Counted from the stretch's first letter, positions 33,193-42,157 are shown. The stretch is 64,000 nt of DNA from Streptomyces kronopolitis (GCF_014646275.1 NZ_BMND01000021.1:62001-126000); one strand, 5' to 3'. Made by a program: numbers and translations. The notes: a model not told the origin generated them from the sequence alone.

Positions 33193-34233
33193 TCAGTCGG
33201 CGGACTCGCCGGCCAGCGCGTACAGCAGGTCGTAGGCGGTGTCCGCCATCCGGCAGGTCCGGCCGCGGCGGGTGGCCAGCGCGACCAGGCCGGTGTGCGA
33301 CGCCGGGTGGTAGCCCAGGAACGCCTGCTGGCCGAAGGTCGCGCCGAGGTGGAAGAGCAGCGGCCCGCGCGGCGCCGGGTGCTGATACCACGTCAGGGTG
33401 TGGGTGTGGCGCTTGCGCCAGCCGCGCCGCAGCAGCGGCACCTGCACGTCCCGCAGCGCCCCGGCCAGCGGGGTCTCGTCGGGGGAGAGGAGCGCCTCCA
33501 GGTAGGTGAGCAGATCATGGGGGGTGGAGCGGACCGCGCCGGCGGCGACGAAGGCGCCCATCTCGGTACTGCGCACCGGCGTCGTACCGTTCGTCCGGTG
33601 GCCGATCGCGTCGGTGCCGGTGGTGCCGGGCGCCAGCGTGGTGCCGGTCAGCCCGAGGGGGCCGAGCACCTGGTCGGTGAGCAGGGCGGGGTAGCCGTCG
33701 CCCGCGGCGCGGGACATGGCGGGGCCGAGCAGCGCCAGTCCGAAGTTGGAGTAGCGCCAGCGGCTGCCGGGCCGGCTGCGCGGCCGGGTGCGGGCGAAGG
33801 CGCGCAGCAGCCGCTCGGTGTCGTAGCGGGCGTAGCCGTTGGCGTACGGCTTGACCAGCGCGCCGGGGATCAGATCGGCGGGGATGCGCGGCAGCCCGGA
33901 GGTGTGGGTGGCCAGCTGCCGCAGGGTGATCCGGCGCGAGCGGGGATGGGCCGGCGGCGGCCCGGGCAGATGGACGGTGAGCCGGTCGTCCAGGGACAGC
34001 GCCCCGGCCCGCGCCAGCTCGGCCAGCAGCAGCACGGTGAACGTCTTGGACAGCGAGCCCAGTTCGTAGTGCAGCGCATGGCGCGAGGTGGGCGGCGCGA
34101 GGGCCGAGCCGCCGGTCCGCACGGTCCGCCGGCCGTGCCGGGTGACGGCCAGCACCACGTCGGGGGCGTCGATGCGGGTGACGGCGTCGGCCAGGCGGTC
34201 ACCGAGCGCCGGTCCCTGGAGGCCGGGGGTCAT
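33193..34233 (-). CDS. Serine hydrolase of the beta-lactamase/esterase class C family
   Basis: The protein has 346 residues; its ATG overlaps the stop of the upstream gene (ATGA). It has the SxxK motif with Ser60 and Lys63 (ELGSLSKTFTV), the YxN motif (RYSNFGLALLG) and an HLG segment (FHLGATFGQQ) in place of KTG. No signal peptide or membrane helix is visible, so it should act in the cytoplasm, which is unusual for penicillin-binding relatives but common for esterases and D-aminopeptidases of the family. As the last gene of a coupled five-gene operon it probably hydrolyses or transacylates a product or protecting group. Confidence 0.9.
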   Translation of the reverse strand: MTPGLQGPALGDRLADAVTRIDAPDVVLAVTRHGRRTVRTGGSALAPPTSRHALHYELGSLSKTFTVLLLAELARAGALSLDDRLTVHLPGPPPAHPRSRRITLRQLATHTSGLPRIPADLIPGALVKPYANGYARYDTERLLRAFARTRPRSRPGSRWRYSNFGLALLGPAMSRAAGDGYPALLTDQVLGPLGLTGTTLAPGTTGTDAIGHRTNGTTPVRSTEMGAFVAAGAVRSTPHDLLTYLEALLSPDETPLAGALRDVQVPLLRRGWRKRHTHTLTWYQHPAPRGPLLFHLGATFGQQAFLGYHPASHTGLVALATRRGRTCRMADTAYDLLYALAGESAD

Positions 34234-35153
34234 CCGACCGCGGACATGGCCCGGGAGGTGGCCATCGCGGAGGCGAACGCGGCGACCAGGGTGGGGTGGT
34301 GCACCTGGTCGAAGACCTGCGCCGGGTCGCCCTGCGGCATCCCGTGGTGGATGGGCATCGCACCGCCGGGCGACTGCGCGGCGGCGTAGCGCTCCCACAG
34401 CTCCGCGTCCAGGGCGGGCCGCGGCAGGCAGGCGTCGACGACGAGGAGTTCGCCCAGCAGGTCCCAGTGTTCGAGGTCCGCCCAGTCCTCCAGCCAGGCC
34501 GGCAGATACCGCGTCAGATACTCGGCGACGGCCGGCGGGATGCGGTCGGGGGCCTCGCCCCAGTTGGTGAGGTGGAAGACGGTGTGGGTGATGTCGTAGG
34601 CGATGTGCAGCTGCACCGTCCACGGCTCGGGCAGCTGCCCCAGCCAGGTGCGGGCCATGGCCTCGTCGAAGTCGCTGCTGGGCGCGAGCCCCAGCTTGCG
34701 TTCGGCGTTGAGCACCCCGAGCCGCCGGTTGGGCACCATCTCCAGCGTCGTCCAGGTGGTGGTGCGCCGGCTGACCGCGAGCGTCTCCTCCAGCCCCGGG
34801 TGCCGCCGGCCCAGCTCGTGGAAGGTCGCGTAGATCTCCAGCGGCACCGGGGACAGCGGCTCGTCGTGCTGGAGGCGGGCCAGCACGTTGCCGCCGTCCA
34901 GCAGCTCGCGCCAGGCGAAGTCCAGCAGCTGGCCGGCGCGCGCCTTCTGCCGGGAGCCGGCCACGCCCTCCCGGAACAGCACCTGCATGTTGAGCCCCAG
35001 CTCCCCGATGGGCTTGAGCCGCTCGGTGACCGTGGCGTTGTCGGCGAAGTCGCCGGGGGCCAGCCGGAAGCGCTCGCGGTTGTTGTCGAGCCAGGTCAGA
35101 GCCCGGTCGCCGACAGCGTGCAGCAGGGCGGGGGACGCGGCCGTCACGGTCAC
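34230..35153 (-). CDS. DUF6895-like protein, copy B
   Basis: The protein has 307 residues from a GTG overlapping the stop of copy A (GTGA). It is mostly helical, with LLDFAWRELLDG, VPLEIYATFHELGRRH, LNAERKLGL and the most conserved block ITHTVFHLTNWG (His spaced HxxxH), followed by YLTRYLPAWLEDW. It matches what I recall as the DUF6895 family. It is clearly paralogous to the next gene upstream; both share block order and length. The HxxxH could bind metal, and the helical-hairpin pattern suggests an alpha/alpha barrel, but this is inference. Confidence 0.8.
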   Translation of the reverse strand: MTVTAASPALLHAVGDRALTWLDNNRERFRLAPGDFADNATVTERLKPIGELGLNMQVLFREGVAGSRQKARAGQLLDFAWRELLDGGNVLARLQHDEPLSPVPLEIYATFHELGRRHPGLEETLAVSRRTTTWTTLEMVPNRRLGVLNAERKLGLAPSSDFDEAMARTWLGQLPEPWTVQLHIAYDITHTVFHLTNWGEAPDRIPPAVAEYLTRYLPAWLEDWADLEHWDLLGELLVVDACLPRPALDAELWERYAAAQSPGGAMPIHHGMPQGDPAQVFDQVHHPTLVAAFASAMATSRAMSAVG

Positions 35154-36133
35154 GGGGCACTCTCGCTTTCGCAGGGGGTCCGCCCGCCCACCAGCGCCGG
35201 ATCCCCGGTCGCGGGACCGGCCTCGGCCTCGTCGCAGGCGATCCGGGCGAGGGTGGCGGCGAACGCGGTCACCAGGGTGGAGTGGTAGCAGGCCAGAAAG
35301 GTCTCGGCCGGGTCGCCCGAGGTCGGCGCGGCGCCGATCTCGGGCACGCTGCCGTCGGCCGCCTGGACGGCGGCGAGCCGCTGCCAGGCCTCCGCGTCGT
35401 AGGGGGCGTCGGGCAGTGTGGCCGTCACGGCCAGCAGCTCGCCCGCCAGGTCCCACGTCTCCTCCTCCAGCCAGGTGTCCAGCCAGGAGGGCAGCCACAG
35501 CCGCAGATAGCCGGTGGCCTCGGGGGACAGCCGCTGCCGGTTGCGCCCCCAGTCGGTGAGGTGGAAGACGTCATGGGTCAGGCCGTACACCGCTTTGCGG
35601 TCCAGCGTCCAGGGCTCCGGCAGCCGGCCGAGGCCGGTCAGGGCCAGCACGGCGGCGAAGTCGGCGTGCTGGCGCAGGCCCAGCCGGCGCTCGGCGTTGA
35701 GCACGTTGAGGGTGCGGGTGTGATCCTCGCGGGCCACCCGCCAGCCGCGCAGCCGGGTCGTGGTCGCCACCAGCTCGTCCGCGTCGGCGTGCCGCAGCCC
35801 GGCCTGGGCGAAGGTCGCGTACAGCTCCACGGGGTAGGTGGCGAACGGCTCGCCGCGGATCAGCTCGGCGAACAGCTCACCGTCGCGGGTCTCGTTCCAC
35901 GCGAACGCGAACAGCCCGCGGGCGGACTGACGGATCTCGTCCCGCGGGTGCAGCACCCCGATGAGCTGGGTCAGCTCGGCGAGTTCGCCGAGCGGTTTGA
36001 GGGTCAGGTTCGGATCGGCGTCCGTCGTCACGTTCGGGGGCAGGCGGAAGAAGCCGCGTGCCTCGTCCAGCCACCCCAGGCTGCCGCGGACCATCCGGTC
36101 CAGCAGCCCGGGGTCGCCCCGCCCGCCGGTCAC
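35150..36133 (-). CDS. DUF6895-like protein, copy A
   Basis: The 327-residue protein starts at a GTG overlapping the previous stop (GTGA at 36130-36133). It lines up with copy B over the whole length: GLFAFAWNETRDG, YPVELYATFAQAGLRH, LNAERRLGL and LTHDVFHLTDWGR, then YLRLWLPSWLDTW. It has a longer C-terminal tail (DPALVGGRTPCESESAP). Tandem paralogues kept side by side usually form a heterodimer or process two related substrates. No catalytic residue can be named with confidence beyond the conserved HxxxH. Confidence 0.8.
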   Translation of the reverse strand: MTGGRGDPGLLDRMVRGSLGWLDEARGFFRLPPNVTTDADPNLTLKPLGELAELTQLIGVLHPRDEIRQSARGLFAFAWNETRDGELFAELIRGEPFATYPVELYATFAQAGLRHADADELVATTTRLRGWRVAREDHTRTLNVLNAERRLGLRQHADFAAVLALTGLGRLPEPWTLDRKAVYGLTHDVFHLTDWGRNRQRLSPEATGYLRLWLPSWLDTWLEEETWDLAGELLAVTATLPDAPYDAEAWQRLAAVQAADGSVPEIGAAPTSGDPAETFLACYHSTLVTAFAATLARIACDEAEAGPATGDPALVGGRTPCESESAP

Positions 36134-36831
36134 CAACCCCGTCCGTGGAAGCGCTGCGCGGCCACGATGTGCAGCGTCACCCGCGGGTCCGCGCCACCCA
36201 TCTGGCGGACGAACGCCAGCCCGCTGTCGAGCCCCAGGGTCGGCGCCACGTCGGGCAGCCGGGCCAGCCAGCGCCCCAGACCGGCCGCCTGGAGCCAGTC
36301 CCTGCGGCGCACCGCCCGCACGAAGCCGCGCGACAGGTCGTCGGTACGGGCGGCGAGCTGCTCGGCGAGACCGGGCGCCAGCCCGGGCAGCGCGAGCGCG
36401 GCGAGTTGCGAGACCCGGTGCGACAGCCGGGGCCACGGGGTCTGCGCGACCCATCCGGTGCCGGCCTCGGGCGGTGCCGGCCAGGGCTGCGCGCCCGCGG
36501 GCAGAAACGCGTGCGAGGCCTCGACCAGGCCCCGGTAGGTCCACGCCGATACCTCCGTGGCGTCCGCGCCCGGCGGATAGGCCGCCAGCGCCTGCCGGAC
36601 CACCGCTTCGTCCTCGGGGCCGGCCTGCGCCCCGCGGTGCTCCATGGCGTACGGCGCGAGCGCGTCGGCGCCGAGCACCCGGACCGCCGCCGGGGTCAGC
36701 GCATCACCGTGCCGCAGAATGCCGGACAACGCATAAGGGCCGCCCTCACCCCGCAGGGCGAGGGCGACCCCGGTTGCGGCATCGGCGATCACAGCGCTGA
36801 GCGGGACTGCTCCTTGCGTCTGTTCAGCCAA
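36130..36831 (-). CDS. Unknown protein of the DUF6895 operon
   Basis: The protein has 233 residues and starts at a TTG with a GAGGGGA site; it begins 16 bp after the stop of the small peptide gene. It opens with AEQTQGAVPLSAVIADAATGVALALRGEGGPYALSG and is rich in Ala and Leu helices (SHRVSQLAALALPGLAPGLAEQLAARTDDL). There is no signal peptide, membrane helix or motif I recognise. Position and coupling to the DUF6895 genes show that it belongs to the same pathway or complex. Confidence 0.72.
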   Translation of the reverse strand: MAEQTQGAVPLSAVIADAATGVALALRGEGGPYALSGILRHGDALTPAAVRVLGADALAPYAMEHRGAQAGPEDEAVVRQALAAYPPGADATEVSAWTYRGLVEASHAFLPAGAQPWPAPPEAGTGWVAQTPWPRLSHRVSQLAALALPGLAPGLAEQLAARTDDLSRGFVRAVRRRDWLQAAGLGRWLARLPDVAPTLGLDSGLAFVRQMGGADPRVTLHIVAAQRFHGRGW

Positions 36832-36847
36832 CGCTTTCCCCTCAGCC

Positions 36848-37033
36848 TTATCGGTTGTCAGTCTTGGGCCGGGGGGTGGGCGGCGAGATCAGCAGCAGCC
36901 CGAAAATCAGCAGCGCTGAGCTGCACTCACGGGTATCGCGGAAAACACCGTCGGCCTCGGCGGGTGCAAGCAGTCCCTCGACCTCGGCGGCCAGGGTGGC
37001 CGTCTCGACCGGCGCTGTGCGATCCGTAACCAT
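36848..37033 (-). CDS. 61-aa peptide heading the DUF6895 operon (possible precursor peptide)
   Basis: The start ATG has a strong AAGGAG site eight bases upstream, so this short gene is very probably translated. The first 35 residues are acidic and leader-like (TATLAAEVEGLLAPAEADGVF); the second part is DTRECSSALLIFGLLLISPP followed by a hydrophilic TPRPKTDNR tail. It has one Cys and a Ser pair. It could be a ribosomally made precursor modified by the four downstream enzymes, or a one-helix membrane protein. No secretion signal or double-Gly leader end is visible, so the precursor idea is a hypothesis. Confidence 0.72.
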   Translation of the reverse strand: MVTDRTAPVETATLAAEVEGLLAPAEADGVFRDTRECSSALLIFGLLLISPPTPRPKTDNR

Positions 37034-37525
37034 GCGATCAACTCCTTCGACGAATGGGACACCAGATTCACATCGTCATTTATCGGACGCAATGGGAGAA
37101 ATCGGACGAGTGCTCATCTTTCGGGCGATGGTGATGAGGGCTCAGCCCCGCGCCCGTTCTCAACTCCCTTGCGGCAGCCGGAAGATGATGATCAAGAGAG
37201 CGGGAACGGCGGAGCAGTGCGGTGTGGCGCCCCGGGTGACATTGCCGCACCGATGGCGGATCGGGCTGCTCTGTTCGGATGCATCCACCTGGCGGCGCCG
37301 CAGGCCGGGAGTGGCGCCGGAGCGCCTCCCGGGGGCGGGCCGGGGTGCGTCTCGGGGCCGGGCCGAGGCGTGTCACGGGGGCCGGGCGGCGGGTCGCGGC
37401 GGCGGCGCGCGGCCCCCTGCGGACGGTCTCGCCCGACCACGGTCCACCCCTGGCCGGACGCGCGCGGTGCGAGGTAAATTGGTTGATGTCAAGCAAGTGA
37501 AAATCCCGGTGGGAAGTGGTGTCCC
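37034..37525. promoter_or_regulatory. Divergent regulatory region, DUF6895 operon / MFS gene
   Basis: About 490 bases with no accepted gene. It should hold the promoters of both operons; the plus-side end contains the palindromic operator listed separately. The first 60 bases next to the peptide gene are A/T-richer than the surroundings, as expected for a promoter and ribosome binding region. Confidence 0.45.
37479..37496. promoter_or_regulatory. Palindromic operator, probably for the MarR regulator
   Basis: TTGGTTGATGTCAAGCAA is an 18-bp dyad (TTG-N-TTGA-TG-TCAA-N-CAA), 29 bp before the MFS start codon. The outer and inner arms match perfectly. MarR dimers favour TTG...CAA palindromes of 16-20 bp, and a marR-type gene is the second gene of the operon behind it. 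Confidence 0.7.
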
Positions 37526-39394
37526 GTGGGAAGAACCGCTGCTGATTCCGGTGACCGGACCGCATCCGGCCCCCGGCCCCGCCCTGCGCCGGGCCCGGGC
37601 TACAAATGGGTCGCCCTGTCGAACACGACCCTGGGCGTGCTGATCGCCACCATCAATATGTCGATCATGCTCATCGCGCTCCCCGACATCTTCCGGGGCA
37701 TCGGCGTGGACCCGCTGCAGCCCGGCAACACGGGCCTGCTGCTCTGGCTGATCATGAGCTACCTCGTGGTCACCGCCGTGCTGGTGGTCAGCTTCGGCCG
37801 GCTCGGCGACATGTACGGCCGGACCCGGATGTACAACCTCGGTTTCGCCGTCTTCACGGTCTTCTCCGTACTGCTGTCGGTGACCTGGCAGCACGGCACG
37901 GCCGGCGCCCTGTGGCTGATCGCCATGCGGGTCCTCCAGGGCGTCGGCGGCGCGATGCTGATGGCGAACTCCAGCGCGATCCTCACCGACGCCTTCCCCG
38001 CCCGGCAGCGCGGCCTGGCCCTGGGGCTCAACCAGGTCGCCGGCATCACCGGCTCCTTCATCGGGCTGGTCCTGGGCGGCCTGCTCGGGCCCGTCAACTG
38101 GCGGCTCGTCTTCCTGGTGTCGGTGCCGTTCGGGCTGTTCGGCACGGTCTGGGCGTACCGGAAGCTGCGCGACACCGGCCTGCGCACCCCGGCCCGGCCG
38201 GACTGGTGGGGCAACCTCACCTTCGCGGCCGGTCTGATCGCCGTGCTCACCGGGATCACCTACGGCATCCAGCCCTACGGCGGGCACACCATGGGCTGGG
38301 GCAACCCCGCGGTGCTCGGCGCGCTGGGCGGCGGGGTGCTGCTGCTGGCCGTCTTCTGCGTGGTCGAGGCGCGGGTGCCGGATCCGATGTTCCGGCTGGG
38401 GCTCTTCCGGATCCGGGCCTTCACCGCCGGCAACCTCGCCGGCCTGCTCGCCTCGCTCGGCCGCGGCGGCCTGATGTTCCTGCTGATCATCTGGCTCCAG
38501 GGCATCTGGCTGCCCCGGCACGGCTACGGCTTCGCCGAGACCCCGCTGTGGGCCGGCATCTACATGCTGCCGCTGACGCTGGGCTTCCTGGTGGCGGGGC
38601 CGGTCTCCGGATGGGCGTCGGACCGGTTCGGCGCCCGCACCTTCGCCACCGGCGGGATGCTGCTGGCGGCCGGCACCTTCGTCGCGCTGCAGACGCTGCC
38701 GGTCGACTTCGCCTACCCGGGCTTCGCGCTGATCCTGCTGCTCAACGGCATCGGCATGGGCCTGTTCGCCGCCCCCAACCGGGCCGCGGTCATGAACAGC
38801 CTGCCGGCCGACCAGCGCGGGGTGGGCGCCGGCATCAGCACCACCTTCCAGAACTCGGCGATGGTGCTGTCCATCGGCATCTTCTTCTCCCTGATGATCG
38901 CGGGCCTGGCCCGCTCGCTGCCGCACGCCCTCAGCACCGGGCTCACCGCACAGGGCGTCCCGGCCGCCGACGCCGCCAAGATCGCCGCGCTGCCGCCGGT
39001 CGGCGTGCTGTTCGCCTCCCTCCTGGGCTACAACCCCGTCCAGACCCTCCTGGGACCGCAGGTCCTGCACCACCTGCCGCCCGGGCACGCCGCCTACCTC
39101 ACCGGCCGGGAGTTCTTCCCCCAGCTGATCTCCCAGCCGTTCCACGACGGGCTGGCCGTCGCCTTCGGCTTCGCCACCGCCGCCTGCCTGATCGCCGCCG
39201 TCGCCTCGCTGCTGCGCGGCGGGCGCTACGTCCACGACGACCGGCCGCGCACCCGGGCACTGCCGGCACCGGCACCGGTCGCGGCGGCCGTCGACGGGGC
39301 ACCCCCGCCGGCACCCGCCGCCGGAGACGGAACCCCCGCCGGCACCGGCCCGGCGGCCCCCGCGCCACCGCCACCACACCCCGGGAGCCCGTGA
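37526..39394 (+). CDS. MFS drug exporter, DHA2 / 14-helix type
   Basis: The protein is 622 residues from a GTG. Fourteen membrane helices begin at YKWVALSNTTLGVLIATINMSIMLIALP, with motif A GRLGDMYGRTR at residues 91-101 and motif C LNQVAGITGSFIGLVLGG. A Pro/Ala-rich tail of about 60 residues follows the last helix. It should export a drug-like compound using the proton gradient. It shares a TGATG overlap with the MarR gene and carries a palindromic operator upstream, so it is probably derepressed by its substrate. It is divergent from the DUF6895 operon and could export that product. Confidence 0.92.
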   Translation: MGRTAADSGDRTASGPRPRPAPGPGYKWVALSNTTLGVLIATINMSIMLIALPDIFRGIGVDPLQPGNTGLLLWLIMSYLVVTAVLVVSFGRLGDMYGRTRMYNLGFAVFTVFSVLLSVTWQHGTAGALWLIAMRVLQGVGGAMLMANSSAILTDAFPARQRGLALGLNQVAGITGSFIGLVLGGLLGPVNWRLVFLVSVPFGLFGTVWAYRKLRDTGLRTPARPDWWGNLTFAAGLIAVLTGITYGIQPYGGHTMGWGNPAVLGALGGGVLLLAVFCVVEARVPDPMFRLGLFRIRAFTAGNLAGLLASLGRGGLMFLLIIWLQGIWLPRHGYGFAETPLWAGIYMLPLTLGFLVAGPVSGWASDRFGARTFATGGMLLAAGTFVALQTLPVDFAYPGFALILLLNGIGMGLFAAPNRAAVMNSLPADQRGVGAGISTTFQNSAMVLSIGIFFSLMIAGLARSLPHALSTGLTAQGVPAADAAKIAALPPVGVLFASLLGYNPVQTLLGPQVLHHLPPGHAAYLTGREFFPQLISQPFHDGLAVAFGFATAACLIAAVASLLRGGRYVHDDRPRTRALPAPAPVAAAVDGAPPPAPAAGDGTPAGTGPAAPAPPPPHPGSP

Positions 39395-39915
39395 TGGAAC
39401 AGTCCGCCGAGCCGCCCCGGCGGCCGTCGTCCCCCGCCGAACCGGCGGAGCTGGCCGGGCGGCTGCGCGCGGTCGTCCAGCAGCTGCTGCCCCTGCTCCG
39501 CGGACAGCAGCAGAACCGCGATCTCACCCCCAGCCGCACCGCCGCCCTCGCGGCGCTCGCCGCCCACGGCCCGCTGCGCATCAGCGAACTCGCCGCCCGG
39601 ATGAACATCGCGCTGTCCACCACCTCCCGCATGGTGGATCTGCTCGACGGCCATGGCTGGCTCGCCCGCCGCCCGGACCCCGCCGACCAGCGCGCCAGTC
39701 TGATCAGCCTGAGCGACGAGGGGCTGGCGCTGCTGCACGAGGTCCGCCGGGAGACCACCGGACTGCTCGCCGAGCGGATCGGCCAGCTGCCCCCCGACCG
39801 GCAGCGGCTGCTCCGGGACGCGCTGCCGGCGCTGGAGGAACTCGTCGCATGGACACCGCCGGACGGCACGTCGCCGCGACGGCCGGGCGCCGGCGCAGCC
39901 GATCCGGTGAACTGA
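39394..39915 (+). CDS. MarR-family transcriptional regulator
   Basis: A 173-residue MarR protein. The winged helix reads LRISELAARMNIALSTTSRMVDLLDGHGWLARRPDPADQRASLISLSDEG, with the DxR wing motif (DPADQR). Long helices on both sides form the dimer. Its start overlaps the stop of the exporter gene by one base. It likely represses its own operon through the palindrome at 37479-37496 until a ligand is bound. Confidence 0.92.
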   Translation: MEQSAEPPRRPSSPAEPAELAGRLRAVVQQLLPLLRGQQQNRDLTPSRTAALAALAAHGPLRISELAARMNIALSTTSRMVDLLDGHGWLARRPDPADQRASLISLSDEGLALLHEVRRETTGLLAERIGQLPPDRQRLLRDALPALEELVAWTPPDGTSPRRPGAGAADPVN

Positions 39916-39921
39916 CCGCCG

Positions 39922-39954
39922 CGTCCGGCCCGCGGGAGCGGAGCGGGCCGGACG
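39922..39954. terminator. Terminator after the MFS-marR operon
   Basis: Arms CGTCCGGCCCGC (39922-39933) and GCGGGCCGGACG (39943-39954) pair perfectly over 12 bp around a 9-nt loop, seven bases after the marR-type stop codon. Confidence 0.8.
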
Positions 39955-40006
39955 GGGGCGGCGGCGCACCTCCGGGGACGGTGGAGGCACCCTCTAGAGT
40001 GCGGGG

Positions 40007-40411
40007 GTGCCGACGTACAGCATTGGTCAGGCAGCGGGGCTGCTGGGAGTGAGCGCGGAGACCGTCCGCCGCTGGGCCGACGGCGGCCAGCTCCACATGG
40101 ACCGGGACGGTGCGGGAAACCGCGTGATCGACGGGGTGAGCCTCGCGGCGTTCGCCAAGGAGCGCGGCACGGGGCTGCATCCGGTGCCGGGCGAGGTGCT
40201 GACCTCGGTGCGGAACGCGTTCGCCGGGATCGTCACCCGAGTGACCCTGGACGAGGTGCTCGCCCAGGTCGAGATCCAGTCCGGGCCGCACCGGCTGGTC
40301 TCCGTGGTCAGCCGCGAGGCCGTCGAGGAGCTGGGCATCGAGGTCGGGGTGACCGCCACCGCACGGGTGAAGTCCACCCATGTGCACATCGACCTGCCCG
40401 ACGGGAGATGA
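40007..40411 (+). CDS. HTH-Mop molybdate-responsive regulator, copy 1
   Basis: The protein is 134 residues from a GTG. The first 50 residues are a MerR/excisionase-type helix-turn-helix (SIGQAAGLLGVSAETVRRWADGGQL) and residues 65-131 form one Mop/TOBE domain (NAFAGIVTRVTLDEVLAQVEIQSG then EELGIEVGVTATARVKSTHVHI) that binds molybdate in oligomers. A TAGAGT (39995-40000) ends six bases before the GTG, so the mRNA may be leaderless. It is a paralogue of the gene at 48162; the two bracket the molybdoenzyme genes. Confidence 0.88.
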   Translation: MPTYSIGQAAGLLGVSAETVRRWADGGQLHMDRDGAGNRVIDGVSLAAFAKERGTGLHPVPGEVLTSVRNAFAGIVTRVTLDEVLAQVEIQSGPHRLVSVVSREAVEELGIEVGVTATARVKSTHVHIDLPDGR

Positions 40412-40432
40412 GCCGCCCGCACCCGCCGGCGC

Positions 40433-41953
40433 TCAGCGGCACAGCAGCGCCGCCTGGAGGTCCAGCTTGTGATCGAGCCGGGAGAGGTCCCGGCCGGTGA
40501 GCCGCTCGATGCGCTGGACGCGGTAGTGCACCGTGTTCACGTGCAGATGCAGCTGCTCGGCGGTCCGGGCCCATGAGCCGTGCTGGGCGAGGAAGGTCTC
40601 CAGCGTCTCCAGCAGCATCCGGTGCGAGGCACTGCCGCCGTGCGCCAGCGGGCCCAGCACCCGGGTGCTGAAGGCCGTCCGGACGTCGGCGGGGACCCCG
40701 GCCAGCAGCGCGCCCATCGTGCTCAGATCCTCCACGCACGTCACCCCGGCGCCGTCCGGATCCCCGCGGCGGGCCGCCGCCAGCGCGTAACGTGCCTGAT
40801 GCAGGGCCGAGTTGAGGCCCTCGGCGCCGGACACCAGGCCGCTGACACCGGCGTGCAGCGGGACCCGCGGCCCGCAGGCGTGCACCAGCGGCCACAGCTC
40901 ACCGAGCGGGCCGCCGTCTCCCGCATCGGGGTCCACCCGGACGACCGCGGCCGCCTCACCACCGGGCAGCCGCCCGGCCGCGAACGGCTCACCGGGGGAG
41001 TGCCGCAGCGCCTCCGCCAGCGCCTCCACCGCGAGGCCGTCGTCCCCGCCGCCCGCCGTCGCCACCACCGTCCGGTACGGCCCGGTGGCGGGCAGCCCGC
41101 AGGCGTGCAGCGCGGCCCGGAGCGCCGTGGCCTCGGCCGGACCGTCCCCGGCGAGGGCGAGCAGCTCGCCCGCCGCCCGCCGGCCGGCCGTGTGCCGCCG
41201 CTCGTCGCGCCGGCGGCACCGGGCGAGGACCTCGGCGATCTCGTGCAGCACCCGCGGCGGGACATCGGCCGTGTCCGGCAGGTGCAGCTGCCAGCTGTCG
41301 TACGGGCCGCACTCGCCGTCGATGCGCAGGCCGGTGCCGGTCGTGCCGGCCAGCTCCCGGACGGCCTGCCGCGCCGTCAGTTCCGGGGCCGCGGGGGTGC
41401 GCGCGATCGTCCGCCCGGTCGCCGTCAGCAGATGGCACGGCGGCCCGCCCAGGTGGGCGAAGGCCCGCTCCAGCAGGATCTCCGCGGCCGCGTCGGCGGC
41501 GAGCAGGCCGGCGAGTTCGCCGCGGACGTTCTCCGGCAGCGCGTAGTGCCCGTGCGGGCGCCGGCTCAACTCGCCCCACTGGCGCAGATACACCGCCTCC
41601 GTCACCTCCCGGAAGCTGGTCTGCGCGGGCACCGCCACCAGCACGACGCCGTGCGCACGGCAGGACTCGGCCAGCACGTCGGGCACCGTGCCGTGGGTCT
41701 CCTCGCCGGCCAGCAGCGCGGTGGCCCCGGCCGCGCGCAGCGCCGAGACGAAGCGGTCGGCCCCGGCGCGGCCGTCCCCGGGCGCCCACCACACCAGTCC
41801 GCTCAGCACCAGCTCGCCCGGCTGCAGGAACCGGGCCGGGTCCGCCAGGCCGGTGGCGGTGACACCACTGACCTCCCGGGTGAGCAGCGGCCCCTCGCCC
41901 CACAGCAGGGTGAGGCCGAGCGCGTCGAGCTGGAGGAGGTCTTGGACGTGCAT
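40433..41953 (-). CDS. PucR-family transcriptional regulator (purine catabolism type)
   Basis: The protein is 506 residues from MHVQDLLQLDALGLTLLWG. The N-terminal PucR domain (about 1-120) is followed by a variable middle and the C-terminal PucR helix-turn-helix (GSWARTAEQLHLHVNTVHYRVQRIERLTGRDL). In B. subtilis PucR controls purine degradation, including xanthine dehydrogenase. It is divergent from the xanthine-dehydrogenase-type genes at 42158-45771, so it is the likely regulator of that operon through the 200-bp region between. Confidence 0.92.
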   Translation of the reverse strand: MHVQDLLQLDALGLTLLWGEGPLLTREVSGVTATGLADPARFLQPGELVLSGLVWWAPGDGRAGADRFVSALRAAGATALLAGEETHGTVPDVLAESCRAHGVVLVAVPAQTSFREVTEAVYLRQWGELSRRPHGHYALPENVRGELAGLLAADAAAEILLERAFAHLGGPPCHLLTATGRTIARTPAAPELTARQAVRELAGTTGTGLRIDGECGPYDSWQLHLPDTADVPPRVLHEIAEVLARCRRRDERRHTAGRRAAGELLALAGDGPAEATALRAALHACGLPATGPYRTVVATAGGGDDGLAVEALAEALRHSPGEPFAAGRLPGGEAAAVVRVDPDAGDGGPLGELWPLVHACGPRVPLHAGVSGLVSGAEGLNSALHQARYALAAARRGDPDGAGVTCVEDLSTMGALLAGVPADVRTAFSTRVLGPLAHGGSASHRMLLETLETFLAQHGSWARTAEQLHLHVNTVHYRVQRIERLTGRDLSRLDHKLDLQAALLCR

Positions 41954-42157
41954 GTGCGGACTCCTTGGACGGCTGCCGGGCACCGGGCCCGGCATCTCAC
42001 ATTCACGAGGCGAATGCGAGTCCCAGCATGGTAAATGCCAGCCGATCAGGACCGAAGCCCTCTTGGTTGATCCTCCAGATCCCGGGCCCCGCGATGGTGT
42101 TTTTCCGTGCTGCGCACCAGTCGTGCCGAGCCGTGCCGCGTTGCTTCACTCGGCGGC

